Assembly: GCF_000219605.1 (NCBI RefSeq)
Contig: NC_015740.1
Coordinates: forward strand, 3,968,001-4,032,000
Length of the DNA stretch: 64,000 nt
DNA from: Stutzerimonas stutzeri
GTDB lineage: Bacteria > Pseudomonadota > Gammaproteobacteria > Pseudomonadales > Pseudomonadaceae
Direction: 5' to 3'
The notes below the pieces were generated by a model. That model was not told the origin of the DNA. It did not search any database and worked only from the letters and a program-made list of their open reading frames with translations. The position numbers and the translations under genes were made by a program. The stretch's first letter is position 1; every line of letters starts with the position of its first letter. Of the stretch, positions 18,900 to 26,592 are shown piece after piece.

Positions 18900-19472
18900 A
18901 TGAACCTGCGCAAACCACTGCTCGCCACCCTTCTGCTGCTCAGCCCGACCCTGGCACTGGCACACCCCGGCCACGATCACGCCGGCGTGCTGTCCGGTAT
19001 CGCTCACCCCGTCTTCGGTCTCGATCACCTGCTGGCGATGGTCGCCGTCGGGCTATGGGCGGCCCAGCAGACCGGCAAGGCGCGTTGGGCGCTGCCGCTG
19101 ATCTTCGTCGCCACTATGCTGCTGGGCGGCCTCGCCGGCTTTGCCGGTATCGAGATGCCGCTGATGGAAACCGGCATTGCCGGCTCGGTATTCGCACTGG
19201 GCTTGCTGGTGGCACTGGCGGTACGTCCGCCTCTGCCGGTGGCCGCCCTGCTCACTGCGCTGTTCGCCATCAGCCACGGCGTCGCCCATGGCCTGGAACT
19301 GCCGGAGCTGTCCAGCCCGTGGGGTTATGCCGCCGGCTTCGTGCTGGCCACGGCCGCCCTGCACGCGGCCGGTTACGCAGCGGTGCGCTACCTGCCGCAG
19401 ACCGCCGCGCCGCTGGTGCGCATCGCCGGTGCCGCCTCGGCGCTGACCGGCGCCTGGCTGCTGGCCAGCTGA
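18900..19472 (+). CDS. ureJ: HupE/UreJ-family membrane protein, probable nickel permease
   Basis: 190 residues. A signal-peptide-like N-terminus ends at ALAHPGHDHAG, exposing a histidine-rich start typical of HupE/UreJ proteins, followed by GIAHPVFGLDHLLAMVAVGLW, the family's metal-site motif, and about six membrane segments. These proteins are proposed secondary nickel/cobalt transporters; position directly after ureG supports nickel supply for urease. It is the last gene of the ureEFGJ block and is convergent with the DUF2789 gene. Confidence 0.88.
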   Translation: MNLRKPLLATLLLLSPTLALAHPGHDHAGVLSGIAHPVFGLDHLLAMVAVGLWAAQQTGKARWALPLIFVATMLLGGLAGFAGIEMPLMETGIAGSVFALGLLVALAVRPPLPVAALLTALFAISHGVAHGLELPELSSPWGYAAGFVLATAALHAAGYAAVRYLPQTAAPLVRIAGAASALTGAWLLAS

Positions 19473-19485
19473 GTACGGCGATGCG

Positions 19486-19728
19486 TCAGTGATAGTGCCG
19501 TCGCAGCGCTACGTTGAGGCGATCGACCACCTCGGCCCAGTCGGCATCCTCGAGGATCTCCTCACGCAGGAAGCTCGCCTGGGCCGGCGTCCAGAAGGGC
19601 GCGTCCGCCAGGTAGATGTCGTCCGCCAGGGGTGAGTGGGTTTCGATGAAGCGCCTGATCGACACGTCGTCGTTGGGCAGCCCCAACTGTTCGAACAGGT
19701 TGTGGAAGGCGTGAGTCGATGCGTCCAT
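19486..19728 (-). CDS. DUF2789 family protein
   Basis: 80 residues. The family signature is visible: an N-terminal HAFHNLFEQLGLPNDD, RFIETHSPL, and FWTPAQASFLREEILEDADWAEVVDRLN. The function is not known. The start is preceded by a GGAGGC-like sequence on the minus strand. It lies between ureJ and amn; nothing in the context suggests a role. Confidence 0.85.
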   Translation of the reverse strand: MDASTHAFHNLFEQLGLPNDDVSIRRFIETHSPLADDIYLADAPFWTPAQASFLREEILEDADWAEVVDRLNVALRRHYH

Positions 19729-19801
19729 GTTGAGCCTCCGATGCTGACGCGGGGATGAACCTCTTGAGTATCGTCCATCCCCGCGAAAGCGCCGGCGCGA
19801 A

Positions 19802-21274
19802 TCAGCGGAACGGCGGCTCGTCGAAGCTGCGCAGCTTGCGCGAGTGCAGCGAGTTCAGCTGGCTGCGCAACAGGTCGAGGGCGGCGATGCCGATCTTCAG
19901 GTGCTGGGTCACGGCGCGCTCGTAGAACGCATTGGCCGACCCGGGCAGCTTGATCTCGCTGTGCAGGGGCTTGTCCGACACGCACAGCAGCGTGCCGTAC
20001 GGCACGCGCAGGCGATACCCCTGGGCGGCGATGGTGCCGCTCTCCATGTCCACCGCCACCGCACGCGACAGGTTGATCAGCGGCCGCTCCTGGGCCCAGC
20101 GCAATTCCCAGTTGCGATCATCGTAGGTCAGCACGGTGCCAGTGCGCAGACGCTTCTTCAGTGCCTCGCCCTGCTCCCCGGTGATGCGTGCAGCCGCATC
20201 CTGCAGCGCCTGCTGCACCTCGGCCAGCGCCGGCAGCGGAATATGCGGCGGCAGCACGCGGTCGAGGATGCCGTCGCGGCGCATGTAGGCGTGGGCCAGC
20301 ACGTAGTCGCCGATGGACTGCGACTGCCGTAGCCCGCCGCAGTGACCGATCATCAGCCAGCAATGTGGGCGCAGCACCGCCAGGTGATCGGTGATGTTCT
20401 TGGCGTTGGACGGACCGACGCCGATGTTCACCAGCGTGATGCCGTGGCCGTCTTCGGCGATCAGGTGATAAGCCGGCATCTGGTAGCGGTGCCAGAGCAC
20501 ACCGCCGATGATCGCCTGCGCCTCGCCCTCCTCCATGCCGCGCTCGATGACCACGTTGCCCGGCAGCACCATGCGGGTGAAACGGGTGTCGTCACGCAGC
20601 ATATCCAGGCCGTGGCGGATGAACTGGTCGACGTAGCGGTGGTAGTTGGTCAGCAGGATCCAGGGCTGCACATGGCGCCAGTCGCTGCCGGTGTAGTGCA
20701 CCAGCCGGCGCAGCGAGAAGTCCACCCGCGCGCCGTCGAACAGCGCCAGCGGATAGGGATCGGCGTGCTCCCAGTCGTAGAGCCCGTCGGCGATATCGTC
20801 GGTCGCGGCGGACAGGTCGGTGCTGGGAAATACCCGCGCCAGCTCGGCCGCAGTTACGCCGGTACCGGCCAGCTCGTCGCCCTGTTCGATCACGTAGGGA
20901 TAGGGAATGTTGCGGTCGCTCATGCCGACCTCAACGGTGACGTTGAAATCCTGGATCAGCGGCTTGAGCTGATCGAGCAGGTAGGCGCGGAACGCGGCCG
21001 GGTGCGTGACCGTGACGCTGTACACGCCGGGCGCCTGCACCTTGGCATAGGCGCGGGTCGAAGCCGGCACTTCGCCGTGGCATTCATAGGTCAGGCGCAG
21101 CTGCGGATAGCGGAACAGGCTGCGCTCCTGCAGGCTCGGTTCGGTGCGGCTGGTCACGTAACGTTTGAGCGCCTGGTTGAGCGCCGTGGTGGCGCGCGCG
21201 TGCAGTTCGGCAAGGTAGTCCACTGCAGCTTCTGCGCTGGTGGCAATGCGGAAAGTATCACCGGCTGGATTCAT
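19802..21274 (-). CDS. amn: AMP nucleosidase
   Basis: 490 residues, close to the E. coli enzyme. The start at 21274 has AAGGAA seven bases upstream. The N-terminal regulatory domain (about 1-170) is followed by the nucleoside-phosphorylase-like catalytic domain, with NIGVGPSNAKNITDHLAVLR, LMIGHCGGLR and VDMESGTIAAQGYR, where the acidic residues of VDMES bind ribose. The enzyme splits AMP into adenine and ribose 5-phosphate, controlling adenylate pools. It is a single gene, next to the MocR regulator on the same strand but 15 bases from its stop, so read-through is possible. Confidence 0.95.
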   Translation of the reverse strand: MNPAGDTFRIATSAEAAVDYLAELHARATTALNQALKRYVTSRTEPSLQERSLFRYPQLRLTYECHGEVPASTRAYAKVQAPGVYSVTVTHPAAFRAYLLDQLKPLIQDFNVTVEVGMSDRNIPYPYVIEQGDELAGTGVTAAELARVFPSTDLSAATDDIADGLYDWEHADPYPLALFDGARVDFSLRRLVHYTGSDWRHVQPWILLTNYHRYVDQFIRHGLDMLRDDTRFTRMVLPGNVVIERGMEEGEAQAIIGGVLWHRYQMPAYHLIAEDGHGITLVNIGVGPSNAKNITDHLAVLRPHCWLMIGHCGGLRQSQSIGDYVLAHAYMRRDGILDRVLPPHIPLPALAEVQQALQDAAARITGEQGEALKKRLRTGTVLTYDDRNWELRWAQERPLINLSRAVAVDMESGTIAAQGYRLRVPYGTLLCVSDKPLHSEIKLPGSANAFYERAVTQHLKIGIAALDLLRSQLNSLHSRKLRSFDEPPFR

Positions 21275-21288
21275 GCTGGATTCCTTGT

Positions 21289-22698
21289 TCAGTCGTTGGA
21301 AACATCTTGCCTGCTCATCGATGACAGCGATAGCGCCGCAGACACCTCATCCGTTGCTCGCCTCACGCCAAGCCCCTCGGCCAATGCCTGCAGCGCCTGC
21401 TGCAATGGCACCAGCCCGGGCGCCGCACTCAGGCTGAGGCGAAGCGCATCCGGCGCATCGGGGCCGACGGCAAACACCTGTGCCGCCGCGCACTCGATGG
21501 AAGCGGCGTGGGCAATGCCGGCCAGGCCGATCTCGCCATCCGTGGCCGTCAACCAAAGGTGCGGCGAAGCGGGCCCCGTCACCCTTGGTCCTAGCAGCTT
21601 GCGCGCCATCTTCCAGCGCCGCTCGATCTGGCGACGCTGCCAGGCCAGCCGACGCAGCGCCGTGCCGTCCTCGATCCACTCACTTGCCAGGCGCAGGCAC
21701 AGCGGCGAGAGCGCCCAGCCGGTGGCCTGCGCTTCCGGATCGATGCGCCCCAGCCATGACCCTGGCGTGGCAATGAAACCGAAACGCAGCCCGGGCGCGA
21801 CGGTCTTCGACAGGCTGCCGACCAACACGCTGCGCTCACCCAGCAACGTCGCCAGCGGTGGTTCGTCACCGAGGGCTCCGTAGACATCATCCTCGATGAT
21901 CAGCAGATCGTGCCGACGCGCCAGTTCCGCGATCGCCTCGCGCCGCTCGCGGTCCATGCTGACGCCCGTGGGATTCTGCAGGCAGGGCGTCAGCACCGCG
22001 ACCCGCGCACCGGTGGCCCGAGCCTGTCGATCGAACGCCTCGGGCACGATGCCGTGCTGATCGAGCGCCACACCATGCAGAGGCAGGCGCAGCTGACGCG
22101 CAGCGGCCTTGATGCCGGGCGAGGTCAGCGCCTCGACCAGCACCGGTTCGCCCGGCGCGCACAGGCCCAGCATGGCGGCAAACACACCCTGCTGTGCACC
22201 GGCACAGAGCAGGATCTGCCCCGGCGGCAGCTCCAGCCCGCGACGCTGCAACCAGCGGCTGACCGCGACGCGCCCACGCTGCAGCGCCGAGGCCGAGGGG
22301 TAGCCCTGCAACCGCGCAAGCTCTGACGATGCTCCCAGCGCCGCCAGGCTGCGGTGCAGATCCCGATCGTCCGCGTCCAGCACCGGCAAATTGGTCGACA
22401 GGTCCAGGCGCGCCGGCACGGCCTCCGGCTGCTTGAGCAGGAACAGGCTGGCCTCGCGGCTGCTTGCCAGCACGAAGGTGCCGCGGCCGACCTCACCGCC
22501 AACCAGATGCCGTCGCGCGGCCTCGCGATAGGCCTGCATGGCCGTGCTCGGATTGAGCCCCAGCGCCCAGGCCAGCCGGCGCTGCGGAGGCAGGCGATCG
22601 CCCGGCTTGAGTTCGCCGCGCTCGATTGCCACGGAGATCGCATCCACCAGCGCCAGATAGCGCGGTTGATCGTTATCGCTAAGCTTCGGAAGCCACAT
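21289..22698 (-). CDS. MocR-type GntR/aminotransferase transcriptional regulator
   Basis: 469 residues from ATG 22698; an upstream in-frame extension to 22758 runs into the divergent promoter. Residues about 1-75 are a GntR winged helix (RGELKPGDRLPPQRRLAWAL, NPSTAMQAYREAARR). The rest is a fold-type I aminotransferase domain with LLCAGAQQGVFAAMLGL, a D-x-Y element (IIEDDVYGALG) and the PLP lysine in VGSLSKTVAPGLRFGF. MocR proteins use PLP or its adducts as effector and usually control a divergent neighbour, here the PLP-dependent dehydratase at 22776. The ligand is unknown. Confidence 0.9.
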   Translation of the reverse strand: MWLPKLSDNDQPRYLALVDAISVAIERGELKPGDRLPPQRRLAWALGLNPSTAMQAYREAARRHLVGGEVGRGTFVLASSREASLFLLKQPEAVPARLDLSTNLPVLDADDRDLHRSLAALGASSELARLQGYPSASALQRGRVAVSRWLQRRGLELPPGQILLCAGAQQGVFAAMLGLCAPGEPVLVEALTSPGIKAAARQLRLPLHGVALDQHGIVPEAFDRQARATGARVAVLTPCLQNPTGVSMDRERREAIAELARRHDLLIIEDDVYGALGDEPPLATLLGERSVLVGSLSKTVAPGLRFGFIATPGSWLGRIDPEAQATGWALSPLCLRLASEWIEDGTALRRLAWQRRQIERRWKMARKLLGPRVTGPASPHLWLTATDGEIGLAGIAHAASIECAAAQVFAVGPDAPDALRLSLSAAPGLVPLQQALQALAEGLGVRRATDEVSAALSLSSMSRQDVSND

Positions 22699-22711
22699 TG
22701 CCTGCCATGCA

Positions 22712-22737
22712 ATATAAGGATTTACCCATACAATGAT
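22712..22737. promoter_or_regulatory. Direct repeats in the MocR/dehydratase divergent promoter
   Basis: ATATAAGGAT (22712-22721) and ATACAATGAT (22728-22737) match at 8 of 10 positions with a 16-base period. MocR proteins are known to bind direct repeats. The pair lies in the 77-base gap between the two divergent starts, so it could serve both promoters. Confidence 0.4.
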
Positions 22738-22775
22738 CCGACCTAGGCTCTCCGTCAAACCACTGAGGAGCCGCC

Positions 22776-23747
22776 ATGTTCGATCTCACCGCACTGCGCC
22801 AGGCCGCCGAACTGATCGGCCGGCATGTTCCGCCGACCCCACAGTACAACTGGCCGCTACTGTCGCAACGCCTCGGCTGCGAAGTCTGGGTCAAGCACGA
22901 AAACCACACGCCGGCCGGTGCATTCAAGGTTCGCGGCGGCCTGCTCTACGTGCATGAGCTGCTCGGGCGCGAGCCACGACTGCCCGGCATGATCAGCGCC
23001 ACCCGCGGGAATCACGGCATCAGCCTGGCGATGGCCGCGCGACAGACCGGCGTGCCGCTGAAAGTTCTGGTACCGCAGGGCAACTCGGCGGAAAAGAATG
23101 CGGCGATGCGCGCCTGCGACGCCGAAGTCATCGAACACGGTGAGGATTTCGACACGGCGCGCCAGCAAGCCGCCGAGCTGGCGAGACAGAGCGGCTGGCA
23201 TTTCGTCCCCGCGCTGCATCCGGACCTGATTCGCGGGGTCGCTACCTATGCCCTGGAGCTCTTCGAGGCCGCGCCGCCGCTGCGCCGCGTCTACGTGCCC
23301 ATCGGCATGGGCTCGGGCATCTGCGGCCTGATTCGCGTCCGCGACCTGCTGGGGCTGGACTGCGAAATCGTCGGCGTCGTTTCCAGCGCAGCGGACGCAT
23401 ACGCACAGAGCTTCGAGCAGGGGCGGATCGTCTGCACCGAAACCGCCGATACGTTCGCCGATGGCATGGCCTGCCGGATGCCTGCTGCCGAAGCACTGGA
23501 GATCATTGCCAAAGGTGCCGCACGCATCGCGCGTGTCGATGACGGCGAAATCCGCCGGGCGATCGTCGCGCTCCACGAAGACACCCACAACACCGCGGAG
23601 GGCGCCGGCGCCGCCGCACTGGCTGCCGCCATTCAGGAACGCGCGCTTAACACGGGGGAACGCATTGCCGTCGTGCTCAGCGGCGCCAACATCGATCGCC
23701 GTGTGCTGACGGAGATACTGGCTGACCACGTGCGGTATTCCGACTGA
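22776..23747 (+). CDS. Threonine/serine dehydratase-like PLP enzyme
   Basis: 323 residues. A fold-type II PLP enzyme: the catalytic lysine Lys51 sits in HENHTPAGAFKVRGG, the asparagine loop in TRGNHGISLAMAA, and the phosphate-binding glycine loop in PIGMGSGICGL (usually GGGGL in threonine dehydratase). No C-terminal ACT domain, so it is of the catabolic, feedback-insensitive size. It should eliminate ammonia from threonine, serine or a hydroxyaspartate; the substrate is not decided by sequence. It is divergent from a MocR regulator that probably controls it. Confidence 0.82.
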   Translation: MFDLTALRQAAELIGRHVPPTPQYNWPLLSQRLGCEVWVKHENHTPAGAFKVRGGLLYVHELLGREPRLPGMISATRGNHGISLAMAARQTGVPLKVLVPQGNSAEKNAAMRACDAEVIEHGEDFDTARQQAAELARQSGWHFVPALHPDLIRGVATYALELFEAAPPLRRVYVPIGMGSGICGLIRVRDLLGLDCEIVGVVSSAADAYAQSFEQGRIVCTETADTFADGMACRMPAAEALEIIAKGAARIARVDDGEIRRAIVALHEDTHNTAEGAGAAALAAAIQERALNTGERIAVVLSGANIDRRVLTEILADHVRYSD

Positions 23748-23915
23748 CGTGTGCGATGCCAGCAAGGCAGAAGGCTGCCTGTTAAATCAGGAAACGAGTC
23801 CGTCGCCGCAGGCAATTCCCGTCTGGCCCGCGCAACGCCATACTCGCGCCCGCCCGGCTCAGCGCGCGCCTGCGAGGCGCCGGCCGGGGCATCGATCGAC
23901 AGACAGGTAGGCATC

Positions 23916-24755
23916 ATGCAGGTAGCACATCCGGAAACGAGCCGCAGTCGCCTCGGCCAGTTCATCGAACGGCCAGCGTTCCAGCGCGGCATTCTGCTGC
24001 TCATCGTGATCAACGCGGCGATTCTCGGCATGCAGACCTCGGCCGCGCTGGTGGCGCGCTGGGGCGAGGCGCTGGTACTGCTGGATTCGCTGATCCTGGC
24101 GGTATTCGTTGCCGAGATCGCCGCGCGCATCTATGTCCACCGTGCAGCGTTCTTCCGCGATCCCTGGAGTCTGTTCGACTTCAGCGTGGTCGCCATCGCC
24201 CTGGTGCCGGCCAGCGGTCCGTTCAGCATCCTGCGTGCCTTGCGCGTGTTGCGGGTGATGCGCATGGTGACCATGGTGCCGTCGATGCGCCGCGTGGTCG
24301 GCGCACTGTTGTCGGCAATTCCCGGGCTGGGCTCGATCGCCATGGTGCTGGCGCTGGTCTTCTACGTCTCGGCGGTGATCGCCACGGGCCTGTTCGCCGC
24401 CGACTTCCCCGAGTGGTTCGGCAGCCTTGGTCGTTCGGTGTACACCCTGTTTCAGGTCATGACCCTGGAAAGCTGGTCCATGGGCATCGTGCGCCCGGTG
24501 ATGGAAATCTTTCCCTATGCCTGGGTGTTCTTCATCCCGTTCATCCTGATCGCCACCTTCACCATGCTCAACCTGTTCATCGCGATCATCGTCAATGCGA
24601 TGCAGACGGTCACCGACGCAGACCGCGAAGCCACCCAGGCGAGCATCGAGGCGGCGCGCGAGCATATCGAAACCGACCTGCACGACGAGGTCCGTGCCCT
24701 GCGCGGGGAGATCGCCGAACTCAAGGAATTGCTGCGCCAGCAGCCTCGTCCCTGA
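23916..24755 (+). CDS. Bacterial voltage-gated sodium channel (NaChBac/NavAb type)
   Basis: 279 residues from ATG 23916. One six-TM domain: S1-S3 within residues 22-100, the S4 voltage sensor with arginines at 107, 110, 113 and 116 every third residue (ILRALRVLRVMRMV), S5 about 138-162, and the selectivity filter TLESWSM at 183-189, identical to that of NavAb as I remember it. S6 (203-229) ends FIAIIVNAM and is followed by a coiled coil (about 240-275) that assembles the tetramer. It conducts sodium inward upon depolarisation. It stands alone, separated by 168 bases from the dehydratase. Role in this organism unknown; motility or pH homeostasis has been proposed for relatives. Confidence 0.92.
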   Translation: MQVAHPETSRSRLGQFIERPAFQRGILLLIVINAAILGMQTSAALVARWGEALVLLDSLILAVFVAEIAARIYVHRAAFFRDPWSLFDFSVVAIALVPASGPFSILRALRVLRVMRMVTMVPSMRRVVGALLSAIPGLGSIAMVLALVFYVSAVIATGLFAADFPEWFGSLGRSVYTLFQVMTLESWSMGIVRPVMEIFPYAWVFFIPFILIATFTMLNLFIAIIVNAMQTVTDADREATQASIEAAREHIETDLHDEVRALRGEIAELKELLRQQPRP

Positions 24756-24797
24756 CGCAGCAGGCCCGACGGCAAGGGGCTGCCGCCGGACAAGGGC

Positions 24798-26444
24798 TCA
24801 TAGATGCGGTGCGCTGCGCGCCAGCAGCGCGGCGATATCCAGCCCCCTCGGCAGGGTGCCGTGCACCCGCCCGTGGCCATCCAGCCGGCTGGCGATGAAG
24901 GCATCCGATACCGCGGCATCGCCCGCTTCGAGCAACAGCTTGGCCTGCAGCGCCACGGCCACCTCTTCGGTCAGCTGACGGGCGCGGTACTGGATGTCCT
25001 CGGTGTCGCCGAAGGCCGCCTTCAGTCGCTGGATATGCGCCTTCAGGCGCGCGTCACCGTGGCCATCGCCGAGTTCGGCGAACAGCACCTCCAGCACGCC
25101 GGGCTCTTTGGACAGCGCGCGCAGTACATCCAGGCATTGCACGTTGCCGGAGCCTTCCCAGATGGAATTCACCGGCGCCTCGCGATAAAGCCGCGGCAGG
25201 ATGGTTTCCTCGACATAGCCGGCGCCGCCGAGGCATTCGCTGGCCTCGGCGATCATGGTCGGGGCGCGCTTGCAGATCCAGTACTTGCCGATGGCGGTGA
25301 CCAGGCGGGCGAACTTGTCTTCGTGCTCGTCATGGCGGTGGTCCTGGGCGCGGCCCATGCGCAGGGTCAGCGCCAGCGCTGCCTCGCTTTCCAGGGCAAG
25401 GTCGGCCAGCACGTTCTGCATCAGCGGCTGATCGAGCAGGGCGCGCCCACCTACCCGGCGGTGCGCGCAATGATGCATGGCCTGTGTCAGCGCCTGACGC
25501 ATCAGCGAGCTGGAGCCGATCATGCAGTCGAAACGGGTCGAGGCGACCATCTCGATGATGGTCGGCACGCCGCGGCCCTCCTCGCCAACCATCCAGGCCA
25601 GCGCGCCGCGGTACTCGACTTCGCTGGAAGCGTTGGCCCAGTTGCCCAGCTTGTTCTTCAGCCGCTGGATATAGAAGGCGTTGCGCGTGCCGTCCGGGCG
25701 ATGGCGCGGCAGCAGGAAACAGGACAGCCCCTTGTCGGTCTGCGCCAGGGTGAGGAAGGCGTCGCACATGGGCGCCGAGCAGAACCACTTGTGGCCGATC
25801 AGCTCGTAGGCCTGCCCCGGCCCGCCAGCACCGACCGCAAAGGCACGGGTCGTGTTGGCACGCACGTCGGTGCCGCCCTGCTTCTCGGTCATGGCCATGC
25901 CGATGGTGACGCCGGCCTTCTGCTCCATCGGCACGTTGCGCGGGTCGTATTCGCGGGCGAGGATCTTCGGCAGCCAGCGTTCGGCAAGGTCAGGCTGCAG
26001 ACGCAACGCCGGCACGCTGGCGTAGGTCATGGTCAGGGGGCAGCTGCTGCCGGCTTCGGCCTGGTTGTGCAGGTACATCAGCGCCGCACGCGCCACCTGC
26101 GCGCCGGGCTGGGGATCGGTCCAGGGCAGCGAGGGAATGCCATGCTCGACGGCGGTGCGCATCAGCTCGTGATAGGCCGGATGGAATTCCACCAGATCGA
26201 TCCGATGACCGTAGCGATCATGGCTCTTGAACACCGGCCTGTTCTCGTTGGCGAGAAAGCCGGCCTGCATCAGTGGCCCACCGGCCAGCGCGCCATAGAC
26301 ATCCAGCCGCCCCTGGGCCCAGCCGGCATGATAGCGCTGCGTCCACTGTTGCAACGGCAGGTCGAGGCGGTAAAGGTTGGCGCCTTCGAGCGGCGGCACC
26401 TGGTTGATGACCTCGTGGGTTTCGGCACAGGTCTGCGGAATCAT
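24798..26444 (-). CDS. aidB: AidB-type acyl-CoA dehydrogenase-like flavoprotein
   Basis: 548 residues, close to E. coli AidB (541). Family blocks: TGMAMTEKQGGTDVRANTT-like region here as GMAMTEKQGGTDVRANTT, GHKWFCSAPMCDAFLTLAQ, ECLGGAGYVEE and NSIWEGSGNVQCLDVLR. AidB binds FAD and DNA and is induced in the alkylation response in E. coli, but its enzymatic substrate remains uncertain. It is a single gene on the minus strand, 148 bases downstream of the LadS-like kinase stop. Confidence 0.9.
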   Translation of the reverse strand: MIPQTCAETHEVINQVPPLEGANLYRLDLPLQQWTQRYHAGWAQGRLDVYGALAGGPLMQAGFLANENRPVFKSHDRYGHRIDLVEFHPAYHELMRTAVEHGIPSLPWTDPQPGAQVARAALMYLHNQAEAGSSCPLTMTYASVPALRLQPDLAERWLPKILAREYDPRNVPMEQKAGVTIGMAMTEKQGGTDVRANTTRAFAVGAGGPGQAYELIGHKWFCSAPMCDAFLTLAQTDKGLSCFLLPRHRPDGTRNAFYIQRLKNKLGNWANASSEVEYRGALAWMVGEEGRGVPTIIEMVASTRFDCMIGSSSLMRQALTQAMHHCAHRRVGGRALLDQPLMQNVLADLALESEAALALTLRMGRAQDHRHDEHEDKFARLVTAIGKYWICKRAPTMIAEASECLGGAGYVEETILPRLYREAPVNSIWEGSGNVQCLDVLRALSKEPGVLEVLFAELGDGHGDARLKAHIQRLKAAFGDTEDIQYRARQLTEEVAVALQAKLLLEAGDAAVSDAFIASRLDGHGRVHGTLPRGLDIAALLARSAPHL

Positions 26445-26592
26445 CTGACGGCCCTCGTTTCGTTACCGATGCGCGGCGGCTGTCAGCAAGCGTAGTCGGC
26501 GCATGCGAGCAATGGGCGGCGCGGTTGGATCAGCAGTGAAACACGCAGCGGCAGGGCGCTTGAAGCGAGGTATCGGCCAAAAGGTCCGCGCC

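Noticed and set aside
20342..21883. 513-codon plus-strand open frame
   Set aside because: Antisense of amn and the start of the MocR gene; no ribosome site and no family.
26445..26592. Possible detached receiver domain after the LadS-like kinase
   Set aside because: Only 148 bases lie before aidB, too short for a receiver, and no DDK-type motif was seen in any frame.
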